A stretch of DNA of 19,356 nt from positions 1-19,356 of the forward strand of contig CAJUMD010000060.1 in assembly GCA_910587275.1 (NCBI GenBank), written 5' to 3'. The notes beneath the pieces are model-generated. The model was given only the letters and a program-made list of their open reading frames with translations. It made no database searches and was not told the DNA's origin. A program made the position numbers and the translations under genes. Positions 7,190-15,724 of the stretch are shown one piece after another (the first letter of the stretch is position 1; every line of letters begins with the position of its first letter). Source of the DNA: an uncultured Kineothrix sp. (GTDB lineage: Bacteria; Bacillota; Clostridia; Lachnospirales; Lachnospiraceae).

Positions 7190-8545
7190 TCACTCGTTTC
7201 CCCAGTCCTTCATACTGACATTCATGTCCACATCCCCCTTTATCCCGTTCACGCTTCCGGTGGATGTATACTGCCAAACGCTGAACTCATAAGGGAAATA
7301 CAGTGGTGTCTGGTAAAAAGCAAACCATTTCTCGTATTCTTCCAACTGCTCCATATCCAGCATGAGCAGGAACGTTTTCAGATTCCCGTAAATCATGGGC
7401 GTATAGCCCGCTTCTTTAATCCGCTCACAAAATGCGATGCAGGCTTCCGTTCTCTCCTGTTTCGTCAGGTTTTCGGTACGGGGATTTTTCGTCGTCACTT
7501 CTTCCACATCCAACACAATGGGGTATGTTACGTCATATCCGCCCAAATGCTCCAGCACAAATTCCGCTTCCTCCACCGCTTCTTCCTTATTCAGCGCCTG
7601 CGTAAAAAAATATACGCCTACATCGATGCCGTTATCCAAAGCGCCATCCATATTATCCTCATATGTGGTGTCCAGTACCAGTTTTCCTTCTGTTGCGCCG
7701 CGTATTCCCAAACGGATAAACGCATAATCTACACCGTCCCCGGCAACTTTCCGCCAGTTAATTTCCTCCTGGTAGCGCGAAACGTCAATACCTTTTTTGG
7801 AAGCCACTTGCCCGTCCGCCCAATATTCCAGTATCCCTTCTTCGTTCATTTGAAACTGTTCCGCCTGGTAAGAATGATGCTTTAACGTATCCACGATCGG
7901 GAAAAAATAGTACCTGCCGTCTGCCGCCACCACCAGTTCATCCTTGTAAAGTGAACGCAGCACCGGCGCCGTTCCCTCCCCGTTTTCCATCCTCGTCCTT
8001 ATTTCACCCAAAATCTCCTTTTCTTTTTCCGAAGAAGACTGCTCTGCCGCCTTTGCCGCCGCCTCTGCCGTCATGGCATGTACTTCTTCTTCCGTATAGG
8101 TAGTGACGGCATTGACTTCTTCCACATATGCCATGGCTACCTGGACTTCATTATGTAACTTCCGGTTCTCCAACACCAATACCACGCATCCCGTAACCGC
8201 CGTTAGCGCCAGCAGGCACAGAAAAACAGGAAAAACAACCCCGCCGCTGTGGCGCTTGCGTTTTTTCTCCCTTCTTTGCCTTTTTCCCCTTCTCCTGGCA
8301 TAAGCGCCGCGTTCTTCCGCCTTTCCGTCCCGCGCACCGCCGTACTGCGTCCTGCGGTTCTTTCCGGACGCTCCGCCTGCCTCTGCCCTTCCCCGCAGGG
8401 GACTGCCCGGACTTTTTTCATACGGGTACTCTTCGTTTAAGTCGTGTATTTTTAATTCCATTTTTGATTCTATCTCTGTTTCCATTTCCGTTCCCATTCC
8501 CAATTCTTCATCCGCATCAGACGGAAAAACATTCCCTTTTTTCAT
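7190..8545 (-). CDS. Membrane-anchored GH25 muramidase (lysozyme)
   Basis: The product has 451 residues from the ATG at 8545, 19 bases after the upstream yitT stop. A longer frame to 8629 would overlap yitT and is less likely. Residues 1-100 are hydrophilic, acidic at first and then strongly basic (RRRGKRQRREKKRKRH at 84-99). Residues 102-126 form one membrane helix (VVFPVFLCLLALTAVTGCVVLVL). Residues 127-190 are helical and charged. Residues 251-450 form a glycosyl hydrolase 25 domain: KKGIDVSRYQ (Asp254), YPIVLDVEEV (Asp346, Glu348) and GDVDMNVSM match the family's catalytic barrel. It should cleave peptidoglycan MurNAc-GlcNAc bonds outside the cell while anchored as a type II membrane protein. 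It is probably for cell wall remodelling rather than phage lysis, as no holin or phage genes are near. Confidence 0.9.
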   Translation of the reverse strand: MKKGNVFPSDADEELGMGTEMETEIESKMELKIHDLNEEYPYEKSPGSPLRGRAEAGGASGKNRRTQYGGARDGKAEERGAYARRRGKRQRREKKRKRHSGGVVFPVFLCLLALTAVTGCVVLVLENRKLHNEVQVAMAYVEEVNAVTTYTEEEVHAMTAEAAAKAAEQSSSEKEKEILGEIRTRMENGEGTAPVLRSLYKDELVVAADGRYYFFPIVDTLKHHSYQAEQFQMNEEGILEYWADGQVASKKGIDVSRYQEEINWRKVAGDGVDYAFIRLGIRGATEGKLVLDTTYEDNMDGALDNGIDVGVYFFTQALNKEEAVEEAEFVLEHLGGYDVTYPIVLDVEEVTTKNPRTENLTKQERTEACIAFCERIKEAGYTPMIYGNLKTFLLMLDMEQLEEYEKWFAFYQTPLYFPYEFSVWQYTSTGSVNGIKGDVDMNVSMKDWGNE

Positions 8546-8564
8546 CCGCACCCCAATCCATTCC

Positions 8565-9500
8565 TTAAAATTTCTCCCCAAAGTAACTCTTATAGCCTTC
8601 CCCGAAAATCTCCGTAGCGCTGGTGACAATCATGAACGCATCCGCGTCCTCCTCCTTCACAATGGTTTCCACCTTGGGTGCCAGCGGTTTATGCACCACA
8701 CACATGATGATTTTCTTCTTATTTCCGCTAAACGCCCCTTCGCCGCTTAACCGCGTCACTCCGATGTCCAGTTCCTCCAATAGCCTGTCCGTAATCCGCA
8801 CCTGGCAGTCGCTGATAATATACACCAGCTTCGCACCGTCCCGTCCGTAAAGAACCATATCCAGCACCACGGCAGTCACTACTACCGAAATTCCCGCATA
8901 AAGCGCCGAATCGATATTTTGGAACACAATGCCAGACAGGGCCACGATACACACATCCATGGCAAAGAACAGCATTCCCGTCTTCAGGTGGGGATATTTT
9001 AGCCGCAGGCATTTCACGATGATGTCTGTCCCGCCCGTGGTAGCCCCCCGTTTAAATATAACACCAATGGAAGACGCAATCAATACGCTTCCTGCCAGTG
9101 CCGCCAAAAGTATATCATCCGTTGCCGCCCCAAATCCGGCAAACAGGTTCGTAAAAAAAGAAGTCATGAAAATTGCGTAAAACGTGGAAACAATAAAGCG
9201 CAGTCCGAATTTCCATATGCCTAACAGGATAATGGGGATATTTAATATCAGGATCAGCGTACCCGTTTCCAGCGGCACCACGCGGCTTAGGATAATGGAA
9301 AGTCCGGTTATCCCGCCGGGCGCCATGTTATTCGGGTCAATGAACAGGCTGACCCCCATCCCGTATACCACGGAAGCGGCGGTTATAATCAGGTAATCCA
9401 TCACCCTTTGCTTTGCCGTCTTTTTTTCCTCGTGTTTTTTTTCATATTCCTGCCGTACCTTTGCAGTATGCTGCCCGTCTGCCGCTTTATGCTCCACCAT
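8565..9500 (-). CDS. YitT-family membrane protein
   Basis: The product has 311 residues. After a charged N-terminal 30 residues come about five membrane segments (from DYLIITAASVVYGMGVSLFI to SALYAGISVVVTAVVLDMVL), with the family motif DPNNMAPGGITGLSIIL and the glycine-rich FKRGATTGGTDIIVKCLR. The last 85 residues (KLVYIISDCQVRITDRLLEE onward, ending ATEIFGEGYKSYFGEKF) form a cytoplasmic DUF2179 domain. This pairing defines the YitT/YpjC group in Firmicutes, whose transported substrate, if any, is not established. AAAGGAAATGA precedes the ATG. It heads a two-gene unit with the GH25 muramidase. Confidence 0.92.
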   Translation of the reverse strand: MVEHKAADGQHTAKVRQEYEKKHEEKKTAKQRVMDYLIITAASVVYGMGVSLFIDPNNMAPGGITGLSIILSRVVPLETGTLILILNIPIILLGIWKFGLRFIVSTFYAIFMTSFFTNLFAGFGAATDDILLAALAGSVLIASSIGVIFKRGATTGGTDIIVKCLRLKYPHLKTGMLFFAMDVCIVALSGIVFQNIDSALYAGISVVVTAVVLDMVLYGRDGAKLVYIISDCQVRITDRLLEELDIGVTRLSGEGAFSGNKKKIIMCVVHKPLAPKVETIVKEEDADAFMIVTSATEIFGEGYKSYFGEKF

Positions 9501-9665
9501 TCATTTCCTTTCCCTGTTTTCTTTCCCGTTTTCTTTCCTGTCTTCTTGTCTTCTCCCTGTTTTGCTTCTAATTCCAGTTTATGATATTCTATCCCTTTTT
9601 ATACGAATCGAGTCATGTACCCGTCAGCTCTGCTGACATCCTTCCTTTGGGTGCCCGTGTGCATA

Positions 9666-9699
9666 AAAACGGGGGGGGAACCTGTTTCCCGTCCCCCCG
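9666..9699 (-). terminator. Terminator of the ilvA end of the long operon
   Basis: On the minus strand GGGGGGA (9692-9698) pairs with TTCCCCCCCC (9671-9680) across a loop CGGGAAACAGG, followed by GTTTTT. It lies about 30 bases after the ilvA stop codon. The rest of 9501-9727 holds a 15-base palindrome at 9623-9637 and no gene. Confidence 0.8.
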
Positions 9700-9727
9700 C
9701 TCCTATACGTCCGCCATAACGGTTCCT

Positions 9728-10981
9728 CTACATCACCGTCCGCACCAGTTTCGGCTGATAGCCGTTCTTATGCAGCGCATCGGTAATCTGCTTCTTATGC
9801 TCCGTCCCGAATGCCTCCATGGTAATCCGCAGTTCCACCGCCGCATTCCGGTTAATGGAAACAAACTGGTTATGCTCCAGTTTAATGACATTCCCGCTTT
9901 GCTTTGCAATCACGTCGGCGACATGGCTCAGCTCGCCCGGCTTGTCCGGCAGGAGCACGGAAACGGTAAAAATCCGGTCCCTTAAAATCAGTCCCTGCTG
10001 TACCACGGAAGACATGGTAATGACATCCATGTTGCCGCCGCTTAAAATGGAAACCACCCGTTTGTCCTTAATGTCCAAATGCTTAAGGGCCGCAACTGCC
10101 AGCAAACCCGAATTTTCCACCACCATCTTATGGTTTTCCACCATATCCAGGAACGCAACCACCAGTTCCTCATCCTCTATCGTGATAATGCCGTCCAGAT
10201 TCTGCGACAAATACGGGAATACTTTGCTCCCCGGCGTCTTAACCGCCGTACCGTCCGCAATGGTGTTCACACGGTCGAGGGTAACGACCTTTCCTTCCTT
10301 TAAGGACTCCTGCAGACAGTTGGCGCCTGCCGGTTCCACGCCAATCACCTTGATTTTCGGGTTTAACAGTTTTGCAAGCGTGGAAACGCCCGTTGCCAGG
10401 CCACCGCCGCCAATCGGCGCCAAAATATAATCCACAAGCGGAAGGTCCTTAAAGATTTCCATGGCAATCGTCCCCTGTCCGGTCGCCACCGCCAAATCGT
10501 CAAAAGGATGGATAAACGTATAACCGTTTTCTTCCGCCAGTTCGTAAGCGCGGGCACATGCCTCGTCATATACATCCCCGTACAGTACCACTTCCGCACC
10601 GTATCCTTTCGTCCGGTTCACCTTAATCAAAGGCGTGGTGGTGGGCATGACAATAACCGCCTTTACCCCGTAACATTTCGCCGCATAGGCAACCCCCTGG
10701 GCGTGGTTGCCCGCGGAAGCCGTAATCAGTCCCTTTTTCCGTTCCGCATCCGTCAGCGTACTCAGCTTATAATAGGCGCCCCTTACCTTATACGCCCCTG
10801 TAAACTGCATGTTTTCCGGTTTTAAGTATACCTTGTTGCCCGTCTGCCTGCTGAAATAGTCGCTGTAAATCAGCTTCGTTTCCTGCGTGACCTGCTTCAC
10901 CACTTCCGACGCTTCCTCGAATTTATCCAAAGTCAGCATATCCTGTGCTTCCATGATTCCGTCCCCTGTTTTCTCACTCAT
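9728..10981 (-). CDS. ilvA: Threonine ammonia-lyase (threonine dehydratase) with ACT-like domain
   Basis: The product has 417 residues and deaminates L-threonine to 2-oxobutanoate with pyridoxal phosphate, either feeding isoleucine synthesis or serving catabolism. Visible features: PLP lysine in FTGAYKVRGAYYKLS (Lys65), SAGNHAQGVAYAAK, the phosphate-binding glycine loop GGGGLATG (191-198), and SGGNMD. From about residue 335 a C-terminal ACT-type regulatory domain follows (FTVSVLLPDKPGELSHVADV). This size and domain layout match the TIGR01127-type enzyme of Firmicutes, shorter than E. coli IlvA (two ACT-like domains). The ATG at 10981 has AGGAG 13 bases upstream; a second in-frame ATG at 10954 with AGGGGA 7 bases away is an alternative. 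It follows ftsY after 65 bases and ends the long operon. Confidence 0.93.
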   Translation of the reverse strand: MSEKTGDGIMEAQDMLTLDKFEEASEVVKQVTQETKLIYSDYFSRQTGNKVYLKPENMQFTGAYKVRGAYYKLSTLTDAERKKGLITASAGNHAQGVAYAAKCYGVKAVIVMPTTTPLIKVNRTKGYGAEVVLYGDVYDEACARAYELAEENGYTFIHPFDDLAVATGQGTIAMEIFKDLPLVDYILAPIGGGGLATGVSTLAKLLNPKIKVIGVEPAGANCLQESLKEGKVVTLDRVNTIADGTAVKTPGSKVFPYLSQNLDGIITIEDEELVVAFLDMVENHKMVVENSGLLAVAALKHLDIKDKRVVSILSGGNMDVITMSSVVQQGLILRDRIFTVSVLLPDKPGELSHVADVIAKQSGNVIKLEHNQFVSINRNAAVELRITMEAFGTEHKKQITDALHKNGYQPKLVRTVM

Positions 10982-11046
10982 AGCTTTTCCACGCTCCTTT
11001 TGTTTTGCCTGTTTTCCACGTTATTCCCTGTCCTGTGCCTTAATCT

Positions 11047-11997
11047 TTAATCCTTTATGTCAAATAGGGCGTTCACGAACTGGTCGGAATCGAATTTCTG
11101 CAAATCCTCAATTGTTTCCCCCACACCGATGTATTTCACCGGAATCTGCAGTTCCGACTGGATTGCCACGGCGATACCTCCCTTTGCCGTTCCGTCCATC
11201 TTTGTCAGGATAATGCCGGTAAGCTGCGCAACCCCTCCGAAATCCCTTGCCTGCTGCAGGGCATTCTGTCCCGTGGTCCCATCCAGCACCACCAGGTTTT
11301 CCCTGTGGGCATTGGGAAATTCCTTATCGATAATCCGGTTAATCTTCTTAAGCTCCTCCATCAGATTTTTTTTGTTGTGGAGCCTTCCCGCCGTATCGCA
11401 CAACAGCACATCCACGTTCCGCGCCTTTGCCGCATTGACCGCATCGAAGATGACGCTTGCGGGGTCGGAGCCTTCCGAACCTCCAATGATATCCACACCG
11501 GCGCGGTTCGCCCATTCGGTAAGCTGCTCTCCTGCCGCCGCACGGAAAGTGTCCGCCGCAGCCAATAATACTTTCCGCCCCTGGTCCTTTAAGATTCCAG
11601 CCAGTTTTCCCACGGACGTGGTCTTTCCCACACCGTTTACCCCGATGACAAGAATTACCGACTGTTTATGCTCGAAATCATATGCCGTTTCCCCTACCCT
11701 CATCTGCTCCTTTATGCTTGCAATCAGGAATTCCTTGCATTCCGAAGGCTGTTTGATATGGTTTTCCTTCACCTGTACCCGCAGCTTTTCGATAATGGAA
11801 TTGGTGGCATTGACACCGATATCCCCCATGATGAGGATTTCCTCCAACTCCTCGTAAAAATCTTCATCAATAGCCGAAAAGCCGTTAAACACAGAGTCTA
11901 TCCCATGTACGATATTGTCCCGCGTCTTGGTTAAGCCGGCTTTTAGTCTGCTGAAAAACCCTTTTTTTTCTTTTTCCTTATCTTTTTCTTCTCCCAT
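11047..11997 (-). CDS. ftsY: Signal recognition particle receptor FtsY
   Basis: The product has 316 residues from the ATG at 11997, chosen because AGGAGG lies 6 bases upstream; a further in-frame start 39 bases earlier has no such site. It is the GTPase that docks SRP-bound ribosomes to the membrane translocon. Residues 1-30 are charged (A-domain remnant and membrane-binding helix GFFSRLKAGLTKTRDNI). The N domain runs to about 105. The G domain shows GVNGVGKTT (119-127), DTFRAAAGEQ, DTAGRLHNK (201 onward), TKMDGTAKGG and the end motif YIGVGETIEDLQKFD. The short acidic N-terminus is normal for Firmicutes. It lies 94 bases downstream of smc, as in many Firmicutes. Confidence 0.97.
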   Translation of the reverse strand: MGEEKDKEKEKKGFFSRLKAGLTKTRDNIVHGIDSVFNGFSAIDEDFYEELEEILIMGDIGVNATNSIIEKLRVQVKENHIKQPSECKEFLIASIKEQMRVGETAYDFEHKQSVILVIGVNGVGKTTSVGKLAGILKDQGRKVLLAAADTFRAAAGEQLTEWANRAGVDIIGGSEGSDPASVIFDAVNAAKARNVDVLLCDTAGRLHNKKNLMEELKKINRIIDKEFPNAHRENLVVLDGTTGQNALQQARDFGGVAQLTGIILTKMDGTAKGGIAVAIQSELQIPVKYIGVGETIEDLQKFDSDQFVNALFDIKD

Positions 11998-12091
11998 ATC
12001 TTCCCTCCTGTGCTGCCAGTCCTTCCTGCTTATCACTCCGATTCCGGTTAATTCCAGATGTTCGCGGTCTTCCCGGATTACCGGACAGCCG

Positions 12092-13204
12092 TCAATCGTC
12101 CAAATCCTTATCGATTAAGTTCACGCTTACCAACGTGGAAATCCCTTTCTCCTGCATGGTAATCCCATACAGCCTGTCTGCTTTCTCCATTGTACCACGT
12201 CTGTGGGTAATTACAATAAACTGTGTGTATTTTGTCAGCTTATGTAAATATTTTGCGAACCTTGTCACATTATTCTCATCCAGTGCCGCCTCAATTTCGT
12301 CCAGCAGACAGAACGGGGACGGTTTTAAGTTTTGGATGGCGAACAGCAGGGCAATTGCCGTCAGCGCCTTTTCCCCGCCCGAAAGCTGCATCATGTTCTG
12401 CAGCTTCTTGCCGGGGGGCTGGGCAATGATTCGGATTCCCGCTTCCAGGATATCCTCGTCTTCCATCAGTTCCAAAGTTCCCTTGCCGCCGCCGAACAGT
12501 TCCTTGAACACTTTGTCAAATTCCCTGCCGATTTCCGCAAATTTTTCATGAAACTGTTTCCGCATTGAAGTATCCAGTTCCTCAATGATATGCAAAAGCG
12601 TCTTCTCCGCTTCCACCAGGTCGTCGTGCTGGGTTTTTAAGAACTGGTAACGTTCCATCAGGTTTTTGTAGTCTTCAATGGCATTGACGTTTACATCCCC
12701 CAGCTTACGGATTTCCTCCTTTAAGGATGCCGCCTCTTTCTTCATGGACGGCAAATCCGTCATTTCCTCATCCCGGAGGGATGCCGCATCTGAAAGGGTA
12801 ATCTCATATTCGTCCCACATGTAATTAATCTGGGACTCTATGGATTCCTCCAGCTTTTCCTTTTGGGAACCCAAACGGTATACTTCTTTGTCAAGGGCGT
12901 TCATCCGCTCCGACAGTTCCTCCCTTACGGTGAAAAAATTCTTCTGTTTGGCGGAAAGCTCCTCTTTCCTTGCCATGTCTTCCTTCAGTTTCGTTTCTGC
13001 ATCGGAATGGGAGGTATCGGAGGCAACAATGGTTTCTTCGATTTCCTTAATGTTGTTTTCCTTGCGCGCAATCTCGGAAGCGTTCTGTTCCAATCCTTCC
13101 CGGATTTCCCTGCGTTCTTCCATGAAACGCTCCATCTCACCGTCGATACGCGCTGCATTCTGCCTGTGGAATTCCTGCTGCTGCAGCATCTTCTCCACTT
13201 CCAC
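12092..13204 (-). CDS. smc: Chromosome partition protein SMC, C-terminal part (frameshifted)
   Basis: The frame has 370 codons from a GTG that is unlikely to be a real start: the same frame is in-phase SMC coding sequence up to the break at 13266-13268. It holds the returning coiled coil (residues 1-250) and the C-terminal ATPase half: MMQLSGGEKALTAIALLFAI (signature motif), PFCLLDEIEAALDENNV (Walker B and D-loop), and QFIVITHRRGTMEKADRLYG (H-loop region). The end LVSVNLID is typical. Together with the N-terminal part, after adding one base, it makes a standard SMC. If the break is real, this fragment would lack Walker A and could not act alone as an ATPase. Confidence 0.9.
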   Translation of the reverse strand: MEVEKMLQQQEFHRQNAARIDGEMERFMEERREIREGLEQNASEIARKENNIKEIEETIVASDTSHSDAETKLKEDMARKEELSAKQKNFFTVREELSERMNALDKEVYRLGSQKEKLEESIESQINYMWDEYEITLSDAASLRDEEMTDLPSMKKEAASLKEEIRKLGDVNVNAIEDYKNLMERYQFLKTQHDDLVEAEKTLLHIIEELDTSMRKQFHEKFAEIGREFDKVFKELFGGGKGTLELMEDEDILEAGIRIIAQPPGKKLQNMMQLSGGEKALTAIALLFAIQNLKPSPFCLLDEIEAALDENNVTRFAKYLHKLTKYTQFIVITHRRGTMEKADRLYGITMQEKGISTLVSVNLIDKDLDD

Positions 13205-15651
13205 TTCCCGCTCCGATACTTCCCTGGACTGTAAGGATTCCGTCTCCCTCTGTTCCTCCAGTTCCTTTGGAAACCTTCAATCTGCTCCTGCACGCTCTTT
13301 TCAAGCTGTTCGGACTGCAGCAGTTCCTGTTCGGTTTCCGCCTTTCCCGCCTTCATTTCCTGTATCTGTTTTTCGATTTCCTGTTCTTCCGTCTTTAAGG
13401 CGCCAAACCCTTCTTCCGCTTCGTTTTTGCGTTCTTCCGCCTTAATGACATTCATGCGGGCAGTATTCTGTTCAATGAACTTATCCTGCAGTTTTGATTT
13501 GGTGTCCTCCAATTCCATGCGGAGCCTGCTCCGCTTTTTTTTCGTTTCCTCGATTTCTTCCAGCAGACCGTCAATCTGCGTCAGGTATTTCTTTACTTTT
13601 CCGTCCAGTTCTTCCATTTCCCTCCGTCTTCCGAGGAGGTTGCTGTTATTCTTGAAAGCGCCCCCGCTGATGGCGCCTCCCGGTACAAGAAGTTCCCCTT
13701 CCACCGTCACCATGCGGATGCCGTAGTCAAATTTGCGGGCAATCTTCACCGCATGGTCAACGTTATCCACCACCACAATCCTGCCCAGCATCGCTTTTGC
13801 CACATTTCTGTATTTCGGCTCCGTATGAACCAGCTCATCCGCCATTCCCAGGACGCCTTTTTCTTTTAACGCTTCTTTATTCTTAAATTCCTGGGGATGG
13901 GTAATGCTGGTCAGCGGCAGGAACGTGGCACGTCCTGCTTTATGCTGTTTTAAAAAAGTAATCATCCGTTTTGCCGTTTCCTCATCTTCGGTCACGATAT
14001 TTTGGATACTGCCGCCAAGCGCCGTTTCGATGGCGGTTTCATACTTTTTCTCCACCTTAATAATATCCGCCACCACGCCGATAATGCCTTTTTCTTCCTC
14101 CCGCCGCTCCATCACCCGCTTTACGCTGCCCCCGTAACCGTCGTAGCGTTCCGTCAGGTTGGCAAGGGCTTCCAGTCTGGATTTCTCCTGGTGGTAAACC
14201 ACCTGCGTATCCCGCAGCTTTTGGTCTTTTGCCGACAATTCGTCATGTATCTGCCCCAGCTTTTCCTCAATGGAAGTCTGGGCATCGTTCAGGCTGCGGA
14301 TTTCCCCGTTAATCGCCTCAAATTCATCCTGAAGCTGCTTAATGGTTTCCTCCTGCTTTACTTCATCCGATTTCGCCCGCAGCAGCCTTGAAGTCAGCTC
14401 CGCCTTACGGATGGCAATCTGCTCCATCATCGTGTCAAAACGTCCGATTTTGGATTTTATCGTGGCACGGCTGTTTAACGCGTCAATAATGGTATTCTTG
14501 CCCGCCTCGATTTGGTTATTCAGTTCCTCAATGCGGTTTTGTACCGCGCTTAACCGCACGCCCGCCTCGTCCCGTCCTTTTTCCGTTTCGGCAAGCTGTG
14601 CGTCGATGCTTTCCTTTTCCTTCAAAATGGCTTCCCGGTCCACGGTTTTTTCATCAATCTCTTTTTGGACGGCGGCAAGTCTTGCCTGCAGGTGGCCTTC
14701 GTTACCCCTGGCGGAATTTATCTGTTCCTTTAAGACGTTCATCTCGCCTTCCAGTTTCCCGCGCAAAAGCCCCGTGTCCGTAAGCTGTGTCCGCGCCTGC
14801 TCGATTTGCGCATCCAACTGCTCAATCTGTCCCTGCACCTGCCCGTATTCTTCCTTAATACCCTCGAACTTTTCCGTGGTCTCCTTAAGGTCACCGCTTG
14901 CAATGCCATATTTTTCTTCCAAAGACTGCAGTTGTTCCCGGATGCTTTTATTCTCCAAAAGGAACATGTTCACATCCACGGTTTTTAATTCTTCCTTTTT
15001 TTTCAGATAGACTTTTGCCTTTTCCGACTGTTTCTCCAGCGGTCCCGTCTGTTTCTCCAGTTCCGCCAAAATATCCGATACGCGAAGCAGGTTCTGCTTT
15101 TCGTCTTCCAGTTTCTTCTGCGCCGCATACTTGCGCCGTTTGAACTTCACGATGCCCGCCGCTTCGTCAAACAGTTCCCGCCGTTCCTCCGGTTTCCCGC
15201 TGAGGATTTTGTCAATCTGTCCCTGCCCGATGATAGAATATCCTTCCTTGCCGATACCCGTATCGTAAAACAGCTCGTTTACGTCCTTTAAACGGCAGGG
15301 CGTGCCGTTTAACAAATATTCGCTCTCACCCGAACGGTAAATTCTCCTCGCCACCGTCACTTCCGCATAATCCACCGGAAGCTGGTGGTCCGTATTGTCC
15401 AGCGTAATCGCCACGCTGGCATACCCCAATGGTTTGCGCATTTCCGTTCCCGAAAAAATAACGTCCTGCATGGAAGCGCCCCTTAACTGTTTCACCCGCT
15501 GTTCCCCCAGCACCCAGCGCACGGCATCGGCAACATTGCTCTTGCCGCTTCCATTGGGTCCCACGATACCGGTTATCCCGTTATGGAACTGAAAGTTTAT
15601 TTTGTTGGCAAACGATTTAAAACCGTGTATCTCTATACTTTTTAAATACAT
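12985..15651 (-). CDS. smc: Chromosome partition protein SMC, N-terminal part (frameshifted)
   Basis: SMC condenses and segregates the chromosome as a dimer with ScpA/ScpB. Residues 1-170 form the N-terminal ATPase half, with Walker A GPNGSGKSN (31-39) and YSIIGQGQIDKILSGKPEERR, followed by a coiled coil. The hinge is at about 500-665 (YDGYGGSVKRVMERREEEKG; GGAISGGAFKNNSNLLGRRR marks its end), then the returning coiled coil. From residue 796 the frame reads out of phase, with Arg/Trp/Pro-rich sequence to a stop at 12985. Residue 795 is where the true sequence switches to the frame ending at 12092. Restoring one A at 13266-13268 joins the two into 1186 residues, the usual Firmicutes length. 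It lies 73 bases after rnc. Confidence 0.93.
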   Translation of the reverse strand: MYLKSIEIHGFKSFANKINFQFHNGITGIVGPNGSGKSNVADAVRWVLGEQRVKQLRGASMQDVIFSGTEMRKPLGYASVAITLDNTDHQLPVDYAEVTVARRIYRSGESEYLLNGTPCRLKDVNELFYDTGIGKEGYSIIGQGQIDKILSGKPEERRELFDEAAGIVKFKRRKYAAQKKLEDEKQNLLRVSDILAELEKQTGPLEKQSEKAKVYLKKKEELKTVDVNMFLLENKSIREQLQSLEEKYGIASGDLKETTEKFEGIKEEYGQVQGQIEQLDAQIEQARTQLTDTGLLRGKLEGEMNVLKEQINSARGNEGHLQARLAAVQKEIDEKTVDREAILKEKESIDAQLAETEKGRDEAGVRLSAVQNRIEELNNQIEAGKNTIIDALNSRATIKSKIGRFDTMMEQIAIRKAELTSRLLRAKSDEVKQEETIKQLQDEFEAINGEIRSLNDAQTSIEEKLGQIHDELSAKDQKLRDTQVVYHQEKSRLEALANLTERYDGYGGSVKRVMERREEEKGIIGVVADIIKVEKKYETAIETALGGSIQNIVTEDEETAKRMITFLKQHKAGRATFLPLTSITHPQEFKNKEALKEKGVLGMADELVHTEPKYRNVAKAMLGRIVVVDNVDHAVKIARKFDYGIRMVTVEGELLVPGGAISGGAFKNNSNLLGRRREMEELDGKVKKYLTQIDGLLEEIEETKKKRSRLRMELEDTKSKLQDKFIEQNTARMNVIKAEERKNEAEEGFGALKTEEQEIEKQIQEMKAGKAETEQELLQSEQLEKSVQEQIEGFQRNWRNRGRRNPYSPGKYRSGKWKWRRCCSSRNSTGRMQRVSTVRWSVSWKNAGKSGKDWNRTLPRLRARKTTLRKSKKPLLPPIPPIPMQKRN
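13264..13270 (-). other. Frameshift site in smc
   Basis: On the minus strand the text is GGTTTCCAAAGGAACTGG. Reading GGT TTC CAA AAG GAA CTG GAG, with four A instead of three, restores the SMC coiled coil (GFQKELEEQRETESLQ). The simplest explanation is loss of one A. The heptamer is not a canonical X-XXY-YYZ slippery site, so programmed frameshifting is not favoured. Confidence 0.85.
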
Positions 15652-15724
15652 ATTCCCGAACCTGTTCTTTTTAGTCTGTTTTTACTGCCTTCTGCCGTTT
15701 TTCCTGCCTTTGGAATTTCCGGCG

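Noticed and set aside
8546..8629. Longer N-terminus for the GH25 gene
   Set aside because: It would overlap 65 bases of yitT coding sequence, and the extra residues have no family resemblance. The ATG at 8545 follows the yitT stop directly.
9501..9620. A promoter for yitT
   Set aside because: On the minus strand there are TAGAAT and TATCAT-like boxes, but no -35 partner at proper spacing, so I do not annotate one.
13260..13275. Programmed -1 ribosomal frameshift in smc
   Set aside because: The site CCAAAGG does not fit the X-XXY-YYZ slippery pattern, I see no obvious downstream pseudoknot, and SMC genes are not known for recoding. A missing A is simpler.
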